A DNA stretch of 64,000 bases, taken from Thioalkalivibrio sp. K90mix. Lineage in GTDB: Bacteria > Pseudomonadota > Gammaproteobacteria > Ectothiorhodospirales > Ectothiorhodospiraceae. The first letter of the stretch is position 1. Every line of letters starts with the position of its first letter. A model generated the notes under the pieces. It worked only from the letters and a program-made list of their open reading frames with translations, ran no database searches and was not told the DNA's origin. The stretch lies in assembly GCF_000025545.1 (NCBI RefSeq), contig NC_013889.1, forward strand, positions 1,791,501 to 1,855,500, in the 5' to 3' direction. A program made the translations under genes and the position numbers. Positions 8,221 through 17,329 of this stretch are shown here, piece by piece.

Positions 8221-8868
8221 TCAGGAAGCGGTGGCGGCCCTGCGTGCCCGCACCCTTCGCGCCGAGATCCAGGAATGGACCGCCCGCCAGCCGAGCAGGA
8301 AGGCCAGGATCGCGGCGTACAGCGCGACCTCGCCATAGTCCGCCCGCGCCAGCCAGAGAAAATGCAGGATCGCCAGCACCCCGGCCACGTACACCCCGCG
8401 GTGCAGCCAGACCCATTTCTTGCGGAGCCAGCGCTGTGCCCCGTCGGTGGAGGTTACCGCCAGGGCGAGCAGGATCACCCAGGCGGCAAAGCCGACCATC
8501 ACAAACGGCCGCTCGGTCAGGTCGTAGAGCACCAGCTCCCAGTCGAAGAACAGGTCCAGCCCCAGCCAGGTCAGGGCATGCGCGGTGACATAGCCGAACG
8601 CCACCAGCCCCAGCATCCGGCGCAGCCGGGTAATCCAGGCCAGCCCCGTCATCTGCCGCAGCGGGGTCACGGCCAGCGCGATCAGCAGCGCGATCATCGC
8701 GTGGGTGCCGGAGAGCGCCAGCAGCTGCTCGATGGGGTTCGCTCCCAGCCCGCCGAACCATCCGAGCGCGCGCAGGCCAATCCAGACCGCGGGCACGAGC
8801 GAGAGCAGCAGCACGCCCGTCCAGACGCCTCGCGGGGGCTGCCCTCTGCGGCGTTGAGTCGTCGCCAC
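8221..8868 (-). CDS. msrQ: MsrQ, heme-binding membrane subunit of methionine sulfoxide reductase
   Basis: 215 residues, about six membrane helices. MsrQ passes electrons from the respiratory chain to periplasmic MsrP for repair of oxidised methionine. Candidate heme-ligand histidines lie in [28 protein letters not shown] and AILHFLWL, as in the ferric-reductase-like YedZ/MsrQ family. The stop of msrP lies 10 bp upstream of this start, so the genes form an msrPQ operon. Confidence 0.93.
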   Translation of the reverse strand: MATTQRRRGQPPRGVWTGVLLLSLVPAVWIGLRALGWFGGLGANPIEQLLALSGTHAMIALLIALAVTPLRQMTGLAWITRLRRMLGLVAFGYVTAHALTWLGLDLFFDWELVLYDLTERPFVMVGFAAWVILLALAVTSTDGAQRWLRKKWVWLHRGVYVAGVLAILHFLWLARADYGEVALYAAILAFLLGWRAVHSWISARRVRARRAATAS

Positions 8869-8878
8869 GCCGAACCCG

Positions 8879-9850
8879 TCAGAAATACTCGGTCAGGTCC
8901 ATCCCCTCGTACATCGAGGCGACTTCATCCCCATACCCGTTGAACATCTCCGTGCGCCGACGGCGAAACTCGCCAATGCGCCGCTCGGTGCGCTGCGACC
9001 AGCGCGGGTGATCCACGTCCGGGTTCACGTTGCTGTAGAAGCCGTATTCATCGGGCTGCGCCTGATTCCACAGGGTCGGCGGCTCGTCCTCGACGAAGCG
9101 GATGTGCTTGATGGACTTGATGCTCTTGAAACCATACTTCCAGGGCACGACCAGACGGATCGGCGCCCCGTTCTGGTTCGGCAGCACCTCGTCGTACAGC
9201 CCTACGGCGAGGATCGTCAGCGGGTGCATCGCCTCGTCCATGCGCAGGCCCTCGGTATAAGGCCACTGCAGCCCGCCACTGCCGCGGCGTCGGCGCTGGC
9301 CGCGCAGGTTGTCCGGGTCGTAAATACTCTCGAAGGCCACATAGCGGGCATCGCCCCGGGGCTCGGCCTTGTCGATGATGCGGTTCAGCTCGAAGCCGAT
9401 CCACGGGATCACCATCGACCAGCCCTCGACGCAGCGCATGCGGTAGATCCGCTCCTCCAGCGACCAGGGACTGATGAAGTCCTCCACCGCGTACTCACCC
9501 GGATTGTCGCACAGCCCGTCCACCTTGATGGTCCAGGGATCCGTCTTCAGCTGGTCGGCATAGGTCTTGGGATCGCCCTTGCCCGGCCCCATCTCGAAGA
9601 AGTTGTTGTAGCTGGTGATCTCCTCGTACGGCGTCTTCGACTCGTCGGTGGAGTAATCACTGGGCTCGAAGTCGAGCTCAAAGCCGCGCAAAGCAGCCGT
9701 CGCCGGGACCGCCATGCCCAGCCCGCTCAGGGCCAGACCGGCACCCAGCCCAACACCCGCGCGCAGGAATTCCCGCCGTCGCTGGTAGATTGCCTTCGGG
9801 GTAATTTCGCTGCGGGCGGGATCGGAACGCCGCCGCGTACGAATCAGCAT
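8879..9850 (-). CDS. msrP: MsrP, periplasmic molybdopterin methionine sulfoxide reductase
   Basis: 323 residues. Twin-arginine leader QRRREFLR at residues 23-30 followed by GVGLGAGLALSGLGMAVPATA, so a folded cofactor-bearing export through Tat is expected. Catalytic Cys140 lies in YRMRCVEGWSMVIPW, the molybdenum ligand motif of the YedY/MsrP family; GAPIRLVVPWKYGFKSIKSI follows. The ATG at 9850 was chosen because upstream residues lack family similarity. First gene of msrPQ. Confidence 0.95.
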   Translation of the reverse strand: MLIRTRRRSDPARSEITPKAIYQRRREFLRAGVGLGAGLALSGLGMAVPATAALRGFELDFEPSDYSTDESKTPYEEITSYNNFFEMGPGKGDPKTYADQLKTDPWTIKVDGLCDNPGEYAVEDFISPWSLEERIYRMRCVEGWSMVIPWIGFELNRIIDKAEPRGDARYVAFESIYDPDNLRGQRRRRGSGGLQWPYTEGLRMDEAMHPLTILAVGLYDEVLPNQNGAPIRLVVPWKYGFKSIKSIKHIRFVEDEPPTLWNQAQPDEYGFYSNVNPDVDHPRWSQRTERRIGEFRRRRTEMFNGYGDEVASMYEGMDLTEYF

Positions 9851-10139
9851 GAACAACCTCGCATCTCGACCATTCGGGACCAACCGGACCGCCAGTCCAT
9901 TCCCTGCAGGGCGGCACCGCAGGTGCCTGTCCAAGTGTCTCCTTCGGGATGGACCGGTAACCCGTCGCCAAGTTCGAAAACCCTGGCACTTTTGCCGCTG
10001 TCATGCTCCGACTGTGGACAATAAGGAAACGCGACAAGGCATAAGAATTTTCTGCTTGCGCGCGGCCGCCGCCGCTATATAAGGCTTTCCTGATGCCGCA
10101 GTACCGGGGTGGCCCGGCCGGCATACCTGGAGACCCCGC

Positions 10140-10340
10140 ATGGACCTCAATCTCGATACCGGTTTCGACAGCACCGAAGACCTCACCGGCCTGTTCGAGA
10201 ACCCGCTCGTCAACGACCGCGGCCCGAGCAAACACGCCGCCCGCCGTGCCCTCGAACGCATGATGGAAGAACGCGCCCTGCGCGCCCACCTGCAGGACGA
10301 CTTCGACCTCGACCACGCCAGCGACCCACTGGACTGGTAG
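10140..10340 (+). CDS. small acidic protein, possibly PA3496 family
   Basis: 66 residues with GGAG eight bases before the ATG. Sequence is acidic with a central basic helix (SKHAARRALERMMEERALRAHL) and an aspartate-rich tail ending DPLDW. The pattern recalls the PA3496-like small proteins of gammaproteobacteria, but I am not certain. The 289 bp upstream, shared with divergent msrP, holds a TATATAAGG stretch at 10076-10084 that could be a -10 region. A hairpin terminator follows directly. Confidence 0.6.
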   Translation: MDLNLDTGFDSTEDLTGLFENPLVNDRGPSKHAARRALERMMEERALRAHLQDDFDLDHASDPLDW

Positions 10341-10349
10341 CCAAAAGAA

Positions 10350-10375
10350 GGGTGGCCCATATGGGCCACCCTGCG
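10350..10375 (+). terminator. hairpin terminator of the small acidic protein gene
   Basis: Perfect 11 bp palindrome from 10350 to 10371 (GGGTGGCCCAT and its complement) followed by TGCGTTT. It starts 9 bp after the stop codon at 10340. The T-run is short, so efficiency is uncertain. Confidence 0.65.
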
Positions 10376-10384
10376 TTTATCAAC

Positions 10385-10468
10385 GATGCGTTTCGCGGGG
10401 CTCAACGCATCCTACGAGGGGCGGCAGGGGTAGCCTCGTAGGATGCGATGAGCAAAGCGAATCGCATC
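10385..10468. repeat. REP-I inverted pair downstream of RAYT
   Basis: Left arm GATGCGTTTCGCGGGGCTCA then ACGCATCCTAC; right arm GTAGGATGCGATGAGCAAAG then CGAATCGCATC, spaced by about 20 bp. It ends at the stop codon of the RAYT gene. Together with the pair at 11070-11149 it brackets that gene. Confidence 0.88.
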
Positions 10469-11021
10469 AATCCCTGAATCTCCAATCCCTCTCCCCCAAA
10501 GGCCAATCCTCCATCTCGGGCACCCCGCCCCAGTCCGCCGGATACACCCCGGCCCGCACGAACCGGTGGAAGCTGGAATATGGCCAATCCGCCACGGCCC
10601 GAACCCAGCCGTGCTTGACCGGGTTGTAATGGATGTAATCGACGTGCCGCGCCCAATCCCGCTCGTCACGTATGCAACGTTCCCAGAACCGGCGCTGCCA
10701 GATGCCGCGCTCGCCTCGCTGAGCCCGGCTGTATGTTCGGGTTTCGATCGGCGCAATCGAACGCGAAAAGCGTGCCTTGATCAGTCGCCATCTCCGACTG
10801 AAATCGGTATCGCCCTCCGGCAACCGCCAGATGCAGTGCAGGTGCTCGGGCAGCACCACCATTGCGTCTATGACGAACGGGTGCCGTCGCCGTACCTCGC
10901 GAAATGCGTCCCTCAGGGCATCAATATGATCGGTCAGCAGGGTGGTGTTGCGACGCCAGGCGGCGTTCACGGTAAAAAAATACGTGCCGCCGGGCACGTA
11001 TACGCGGCGATAGTCCGTCAT
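10467..11021 (-). CDS. REP-associated tyrosine transposase (RAYT)
   Basis: 184 residues. Y1-transposase (PF01797-type) features: N-terminal RRVYVPGGTYFFTVN, metal-binding HxH at His60/His62 in LPEHLHCIWRLP, catalytic Tyr132 in DYIHYNPVKHG, and the GIWQRRFWERCIRD block. RAYT proteins are domesticated IS200/IS605-like nucleases that bind and cut their cognate REP sequence. Inverted REP-I pairs flank it on both sides and recur elsewhere in the window, so this is the likely generator of the REP-I family. It appears intact. Confidence 0.93.
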   Translation of the reverse strand: MTDYRRVYVPGGTYFFTVNAAWRRNTTLLTDHIDALRDAFREVRRRHPFVIDAMVVLPEHLHCIWRLPEGDTDFSRRWRLIKARFSRSIAPIETRTYSRAQRGERGIWQRRFWERCIRDERDWARHVDYIHYNPVKHGWVRAVADWPYSSFHRFVRAGVYPADWGGVPEMEDWPLGERDWRFRD

Positions 11022-11069
11022 CCATAGCCCCCTTCCCTGGGTTCATGGTCTTCAACGTTGTTGCGGAAT

Positions 11070-11149
11070 GATGCGATTCGCTTCGCTCATCACATCCTAC
11101 AGCTATCCCCTCCCCTTCGTAGGATGCGTTGAGCCCCGCGAAACGCATC
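11070..11149. repeat. REP-I inverted pair upstream of RAYT
   Basis: Left arm GATGCGATTCGCTTCGCTCA then TCACATCCTAC; right arm GTAGGATGCGTTGAGCCCCG then CGAAACGCATC, with about 18 bp between. It lies about 50 bp upstream of the RAYT start and overlaps its probable promoter region. Confidence 0.88.
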
Positions 11150-11179
11150 AACGCAGGATGTGCCGCCCAAGCCCCCCGC

Positions 11180-12340
11180 CTACTCGTCGTCGTAGCCGGT
11201 CAGCTCCACGAAGCCGCGCCCAACGGGTTGCCCTTCGCTATCCAGGATGTCCACCGCGCCTTCCCAGTAGCGGATTACGGTATCCATCTCCTGGTCGTCG
11301 CGGATCGCACGCACGGTGAACTTGCGCGGGGCCGAGCCGTCCGGCGGCGCGATGCGCATCGCCCATTCCACTGGGTAGCGGTTGCCGGAGGGCTGCGTGG
11401 CCCAGCGCCGGGGCTCAAGTTCGACCTGGTCGGGTTCCAGCAATCGGTCGTCGGCATCCGCCGGCATCCAGCGGCCCTTGGACAGCGGGTGCGGCTCGCC
11501 GTCTTCCTTGCGCAGCTGGTAGTACATGACGTCCAGCCCGTCGTCGAACTGCAGCGCGAACCAGTCCCAGCCCACCTGATCCTCGGACAGCGCACTGGTG
11601 CTCCACTCGCGGTCCATCCAGGCCTGACCGGTGACCGCCAGGGGCCCGCGCCCGCCGCGCTCCACCTCCCCGCGCACCGCGATGCGGGGCATGGAGTAGT
11701 AATAGGAGGCATTGCCCGGCTCCGGGCCCTTCTGGCTGAGCCCCGCCTCGCCCTGAAGAACCGGGCCGCGCAGCGGCTCCAGCTCCAGCTGCAGGCGGTA
11801 GTCGTCCACGCTGAAGGCCAGCGTCCAGCGCTCCTGATCGAGGTCCGCGAGCTGCCAGTCCTCCGCCCACACGCGCCCGACCGGTTGCGTTGCCCCGGCC
11901 AGCCCGGCCCCGTCGCGCACGAAGCGCTCCTCGGAGGCGTGATACCCGGCCTCCTGGTCCACCACGGCCGTATGTGCCATCCAGATGTCCGGACTGGCCC
12001 AGGCCGAGTCGTGCCAGCGGGCGTCCCCCGCCAACTCCGGCGCCAGTCCGACGCGAAAGAAGGTGATGTGAAAGCCCAGCCGCTCGCCCTCCGGCCCGTC
12101 GAGATTGCCAGTCACATACCACCATTCGTTGCGAAACCCCGGGTGCGGCCCGTGATCGCGCGGAAACTCGAACACCCGCGGCGCATCCGCACGCCGGAAT
12201 CCGACCGTCTCCTCGCCACCCAGGGCCTCGCCCACGCGCAGCCCAGTGACCCCCGTATCGTCGGTCTCCGGAGGCTCCGCGCCCCCGCACGCCGCCAACA
12301 CCCCCACCAACATCAACACCATAACCACCCGCAAGCGCAC
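11180..12340 (-). CDS. AttH/CrtC-like lipocalin-fold lipoprotein (COG5621)
   Basis: About 386 residues from a GTG at 12340, giving the lipoprotein signal RLRVVMVLMLVGVLAAC with the lipobox Cys at residue 18. The body carries HPGFRNEWWYVTGNL, GFHITFFRVGL, WMAHTAVVD and GWDWFALQFDDGLDVMYYQLR, typical of AttH/carotenoid 1,2-hydratase-like secreted proteins. Such proteins often follow an ABC ATPase and FtsX-type permease, as here. An IS110 element now stands immediately upstream; its end is 10 bp from the chosen start, so native expression signals may be displaced. Confidence 0.85.
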   Translation of the reverse strand: MRLRVVMVLMLVGVLAACGGAEPPETDDTGVTGLRVGEALGGEETVGFRRADAPRVFEFPRDHGPHPGFRNEWWYVTGNLDGPEGERLGFHITFFRVGLAPELAGDARWHDSAWASPDIWMAHTAVVDQEAGYHASEERFVRDGAGLAGATQPVGRVWAEDWQLADLDQERWTLAFSVDDYRLQLELEPLRGPVLQGEAGLSQKGPEPGNASYYYSMPRIAVRGEVERGGRGPLAVTGQAWMDREWSTSALSEDQVGWDWFALQFDDGLDVMYYQLRKEDGEPHPLSKGRWMPADADDRLLEPDQVELEPRRWATQPSGNRYPVEWAMRIAPPDGSAPRKFTVRAIRDDQEMDTVIRYWEGAVDILDSEGQPVGRGFVELTGYDDE

Positions 12341-12362
12341 CCTCCGTAGATACCGTCTTGCC

Positions 12363-13355
12363 CTACGGGGTGCAAGGGGTTTCATGGCGGGCTTGATACG
12401 GGGTTTGGGATTTGAGCACACCGAAGGCGATGTGCAGGAGTTTGCGCATAGCCGCCCCGATCGCCGACATCTTGGCCTTGCCGCGTGTCAGCAGACGTTG
12501 ATGCTGGTGTCGCACGTCCGGGTTGTACCGGGTCGCCACCACCGCCGCCATGTAGAGCGCCTTGCGCAGTCGGCTGGAACCGATCTTCGCCAACCGCGAG
12601 GGCCGCCGGACCGTGGTCCCCGATTCTTCCAGGACCGGTGCCAGCCCATGGAACGCCGCCGCTTGTCGAGCGCTCGTGAACGCGCGGCTGCGCAGCGCTG
12701 CGGTCATCGAGGCCGACAGCACGCGGCCGATGCCGGGGATGCTCTCCAGCAAGGTCCGATCCCGCTTCAGGTGGTGATGGGCGTCGAAGTGATCGTCGAT
12801 CTGCTGCTGGAGCCGACGGTGTTCCTCACGCAGGGCCTGCAGGACGTTGTCGATCGACGCCTGAGCGAGGGTGTCCTCACTGAAACGCGCCTTCTCCAGG
12901 CGGTTCTCTTCGCGCCGCATATCCTGTTCCAGAGCCTCCAGGCGGCTGAGCAGGCGCTTGAGTTCCCGCACCTCCGGCGGTTCGGGCTGCCAGCGTCGTG
13001 GTGCGCGTTCGATGCCGTAGCGGGCCAGCATCATGCTGTCCTTGCGGTCGGTCTTGTTGCGCACCCCCATGCCCTTGGCATGCGAACGCACCTGGGCCGG
13101 GTTCAGCACGTGGACCTGCACCCCCTGATCATGAAGCCAGTACGCCAGCGGCTCGTGGTAGATGCCGGTGGCCTCCAGATACACATGGAGCCCCTCGGGG
13201 GTCTCGCCGGTGTTGCGCTCGAGCCAGTGCAGCAGCTCCCGGTACTGGTCTTGGCGGTTCGGGAACACCTTGGGCTTCACCTTGCCCGCCTCCAGATCCC
13301 GGACCCACATGCAGTCGAGCTTGTTCTTGCTAACATCAACGCCAATATGAGCCAT
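12363..13355 (-). CDS. IS110-family DEDD transposase (recombinase), copy 1
   Basis: 330 residues. N-terminal RuvC-like domain: Asp7 in IGVDVSKNKLDC, Glu in VYLEATGIY, and KTDRKDSMMLARYG carrying the later acidic pair. Coiled-coil linker about 150-220. C-terminal Tnp20 domain with IPGIGRVLSASM, ARQAAAFHGLAPV and SRLRKALYMAAVVATRYN. Full length and apparently functional. It is transcribed in the same direction as the ABC operon it interrupts. Copy 2 differs at ESGTTV versus ESGATV. Confidence 0.95.
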   Translation of the reverse strand: MAHIGVDVSKNKLDCMWVRDLEAGKVKPKVFPNRQDQYRELLHWLERNTGETPEGLHVYLEATGIYHEPLAYWLHDQGVQVHVLNPAQVRSHAKGMGVRNKTDRKDSMMLARYGIERAPRRWQPEPPEVRELKRLLSRLEALEQDMRREENRLEKARFSEDTLAQASIDNVLQALREEHRRLQQQIDDHFDAHHHLKRDRTLLESIPGIGRVLSASMTAALRSRAFTSARQAAAFHGLAPVLEESGTTVRRPSRLAKIGSSRLRKALYMAAVVATRYNPDVRHQHQRLLTRGKAKMSAIGAAMRKLLHIAFGVLKSQTPYQARHETPCTP

Positions 13356-13545
13356 CTCGTCCTCTCGCCTTGTCCGTACAGCCTCACCCGTCCGTCACGG
13401 AGGGGGGTCTTGGATACCGTTCAAACTTCGAGATGAGAAAGGACTCGGGGGCCAATCTACAGAACAGGTTCGTGACCTCAGGAGCCTGACGGGTTACCCG
13501 AGCCCAATACGGTTCATGGTAGCGATCCGTGAACCGCAAGACACA
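13356..13545 (-). ncRNA. putative IS110 bridge RNA region, copy 1
   Basis: 190 bp non-coding 5' end of the IS. As in copy 2, it carries a short match to the REP-II left target half (AGGAGCCTG on the plus strand at 13480-13488) and to the right half (CTACAGA at 13457-13463), inside a stem formed by CTCGGG and CCCGAG. In IS110-family elements such as IS621 a bridge RNA from this position directs target choice. See the copy 2 entry for donor-side matches. Confidence 0.6.
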
Positions 13546-13622
13546 AGGAGCCTGCTCGCAGGCGAAGCCCCCGACCGCGCCTGATCCTGACCCAAAACAT
13601 TCGCCTGCAAGCAGGCTCCTAC
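13546..13622. repeat. REP-II pair, target of IS110 copy 1
   Basis: Inverted pair AGGAGCCTGCTCGCAGGCGA ... TTCGCCTGCAAGCAGGCTCC followed by TAC. The outer half at 13546 is interrupted by IS110 copy 1 just after GGCTC-CT (minus-strand reading); the inner half at 13600-13622 is intact and still carries CAGGCTCCTACC. Confidence 0.85.
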
Positions 13623-13639
13623 CGGACTAAACCACCGCA

Positions 13640-16176
13640 TCAGGGCACCTCCCTTAACGCGGGCACCAGCCGCATGCGCGCCATGCGCCAGGCCGGGATC
13701 AGCGCCGCCAGCAGCGCCGCACCCACGCCCAGGGCAACGGTCTCGGCAATCTCGCGACCAGGCCAGCGCAGGTCCATGCCCCAGCCGAACGCCTCGCGGT
13801 TGATCACCTCGATCAGCAGCCAGCCCATGCCAAGACCCAGTGGTATCGCGGCCAGCGCGGCGAAAGCACCCAGCACCGCGCCCTGAAACACCACCAGTCC
13901 GCGCACCCCGCCGGGCAGAAGGCCCAGGCTGCGCAGCGTGGCGAATTCACGCGCGCGTTCCATCTGCAGGGCCATCAGCGCCCCGAGGATCGCGATGAAC
14001 GCGACCAGCAGCGTGATCACCCGCAGCAGATGCGTGATCGCAAAGGTACGGTCGAAGATCGCCATCGACTCCTGCTCGATATCGCCGGGGCGCGTGACCA
14101 TGGCCGCCATCTCGCGCTCGGCCAGCCAAGTCTCCAAGCGCTCGATCACCGCGTCGGCATCCGCGCCCTCGGGCAGGCGCAGTCCAAACGACCCCACCTC
14201 CTCGGCGCCGGGCGTGCCCGCGTAGAACCGGTCGCCCAGCATCAGCACCGTGCCCTGCGGACTGCCGTAATCGCGATACACGCCCGCCACCTCGAACACC
14301 CGCCGCCCCTCATCCACGCGGATCTCCAGCCGGTCGCCCACACCCACGTCGTGATGGGCCGCAAAGGGCTCGGTGACCAGTACCGCATCGGTCTCTCGCA
14401 GGCGCCGGTCGAGTGCTTCGCCCGTGGCCTCGGCCTCCAGCAGCGGCAGGTACTCCAGCCAGACCGGGTGCGGCTCGACCACGTAGAGATCGATCATCCC
14501 GACATCGCTCGGCGTGTCCTGGCTGGAGCCGGTGCTGACCGACTCCGCCTCCGCGATCCGGGCGAGCGTCTCCCCCCAGTCCGCGGGGAGGCGCGCCCCA
14601 CTGCGCGCCGCGGCCGGCGCCACCGGCACCACGTACACATCCGAGGTAAGCGCCTGCCCCAGCCACTGCTCCACGCTGTCGCGGAAGCTCCCGACCATCA
14701 CCGACACGCTGATCGCGGCCGCCAGGGCCAGCGTCAGCGCGGAGGTCGCCGGTGCGCTGCGCGACAGGCTCCGCTCGAGACTGCGCACCCCGATGCGCGG
14801 GAGCGTCTGCCCGCGACCGAGCCGCGCCAGACCGCGCAGGACTCCGGCCAGCACCAGCGGGAGCAGCAGCACAAAGCCAGTGATCAGCAGGAACAGCGCG
14901 ACAAAGCTGCCCACCAGCCCTCCGGCCCCGAGCAGCAGCATCACGCCACCCGCCGCGAGCAGAACGACCGCCGCCACGGCCAGCCCGCGCAGGCCCCGGC
15001 GCGCCCGGCGTTCCAGCCGCCCGCGTCCAAGGCTGCCGGGGCTGGCCGCCCGTGCCGCCTCCCAGGCCGGGGCCAGCGCCGCCAGCAGCGACAGCCCTAC
15101 CCCCAGCGCGATTACCACCAGCAGCGCCAGCGGGCGCGGCGTCACCTCGGTCACCGCCACCACGAAGAAATGATCCGTCACCGTCTGCGCGACCTGGCCG
15201 ACCAGCACCTGCGCCAGACCGATCCCGACCAGCACCCCCAGCAGCGTGCCGATCACACCGACCAGCAAGGCCTCCAGCATCACCACGCCGAACAGCGCCC
15301 GCCGACCGGCCCCCACCAGGCGCAGACTCGCCAGCACCTCGCGTCGGCGCAGCACCGCAAAGGTCTGGGTGTTGTAGATCAGGAAGGCTGCAATCAGCAG
15401 CGCCAGCAGGCTCATCGCCGTCAGGTTGATGCGGAAGGCCTGCGCCAGCTCGCGCGAGGCCTGGTCGCGCGCCGCCACTGGCACGAGTTCCAGACCATTC
15501 GGCAATCGCTCCGCGAAGGCGCCGATGTCGGCGTCATCGAGGCGTACGTCGACACGATCGAGCCGTCCCGGCCGGCCGAGCAACGTCTGTGCGGTGGCGA
15601 TATCCGTGACCCACAGCGAGCCACCCTCGTCGTCTGACTCGGCCGCCGGTTCGTCACGCTCCGCCTCGCGTTCGAGCAGCGTGACCTCGAAGCGCCCGGC
15701 GGCGGTCTCGAGCGCCAGGCGGTCCTCATGCGCCATCCCGGAGCCCAACCACCAGCCACTCGGCGGCAGGATCGTGCCCGGCTCGGTCACCAGCCGCTGC
15801 ACCGGGGCATCCCCGATATCCGAGGCCGCCCCGCGGAACGGGCCCTCGGCCAGCGGATCGACGCCCAGCACATAGATCGTGCGCCCGTCCGGCAGCCGCG
15901 CGGGTCCCTCCACGATCGGCGCGGTATCGCGCCAGCCGGCCAGCCGCAGATCACGGTAATGTGTCTCGTCGAAACCCCGGGCCGGCCCCAGAATCTGGTG
16001 CGTGGCCGTGCCCGCCACCTCGTCCATCGAACGGTCGAACGCGCGCTGCGCCGACTGGTTGGCCAGATCCACCGCCAGCACCACGGCCACGGCGATCACC
16101 ACGCCCACCAGCGTCAGCAGCCGCTGCAGCGGGCGCCTGCGCCAGTCGCGCAGCCAGGCCTTTACCAGCAGCGAGC

Positions 16177-16180
<4 letters not shown>
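13640..16180 (-). CDS. FtsX/MacB-type ABC transporter permease
   Basis: 846 residues. A membrane helix at about 20-40 ([20 protein letters not shown]) is followed by a periplasmic domain, a first FtsX cluster at about 250-400, a helix pair at about 400-450, a second periplasmic domain, and a final FtsX cluster with [17 protein letters not shown]. This two-FtsX architecture is typical of permeases that move lipoproteins or hydrophobic compounds. Its start overlaps the ATPase stop by 4 bp. The AttH-like lipoprotein downstream suggests an AttEFGH-like export system; the substrate is unknown. Confidence 0.88.
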
Positions 16181-16905
<725 letters not shown>

Positions 16906-17329
16906 CGGGTTTTCCTTGTCGATTACCACTGGTTGCCGGAAGAGCCACCGCACTTCCCACTCAAGGGGCGTTCACACCACCGTAACCACGGCCGTTCATG
17001 GTGTCTGCACAGACCCCTGACGGGAGAGGAATGTTTCAAAACAGCCCCCAAGCGGTTGATTGCGGCCCGACATCCGTTAGAATAAGTCGCATCTCCACAC
17101 ACGGGAACGCGCCTTGAAACGCCGATCACGCAGTCGATCTATCTGCGCCTCGCGGTAAGCGCCTCCTTCCCGAACCGGACGCTTCCCGCTGGGCCTCTAA
17201 GTACTAGAGTGCCGGGAGCGGCCGGGCCCCAGCCCGATCCCGACCGGACCAAGACACCTCATCCATGCGGCGCCTTGTGAGGCTGTGTATTCAGCCCCCT
17301 GGCCCGCGGATGACAGCCGGGAGTAGGGC
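16906..17329. other. divergent intergenic region between ABC operon and mgtE
   Basis: 424 bp without a convincing gene. It holds a probable promoter for mgtE at 17056-17083 and several GC-rich stretches between 17200 and 17320. GTGAGGCTGTGTAT at 17277-17290 superficially recalls the start of an Mg-sensing M-box, but too little RNA follows before the mgtE start to form one. Confidence 0.5.
17056..17083 (+). promoter_or_regulatory. sigma70-like promoter upstream of mgtE
   Basis: TTGATT (17056-17061) and TAGAAT (17078-17083) are separated by 16 bp. This would give an untranslated leader of about 240 nt for the first mgtE gene. Confidence 0.45.

Larger units (their letters stand above)
12350..13545 (-). 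mobile_element. IS110-family insertion sequence, copy 1
   Basis: 1196 bp between two CT core dinucleotides (AG on the plus strand at 12348-12349 and 13546-13547). The ends are TGTGTCTT (left, transposase 5' side) and ACGGTAT (right), without terminal inverted repeats, as usual for IS110. The left flank is a REP-II half ending GCAGGCTC-CT. It is almost identical to copy 2 at 32079-33273: one extra C in the non-coding end and one Thr/Ala change in the transposase were noticed. Confidence 0.9.

Noticed and set aside
11129-12349. Long plus-strand frame opposite the AttH-like lipoprotein
   Set aside because: Antisense shadow of the real gene; its sequence is the His/Arg/Pro-rich type typical of reversed GC-rich coding DNA.
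17277-17329. Possible Mg-sensing M-box riboswitch before mgtE (GTGAGGCTGTGTAT)
   Set aside because: Only about 40-50 nt follow before the start codon, while the M-box needs well over 100 nt; the remaining conserved blocks are absent.
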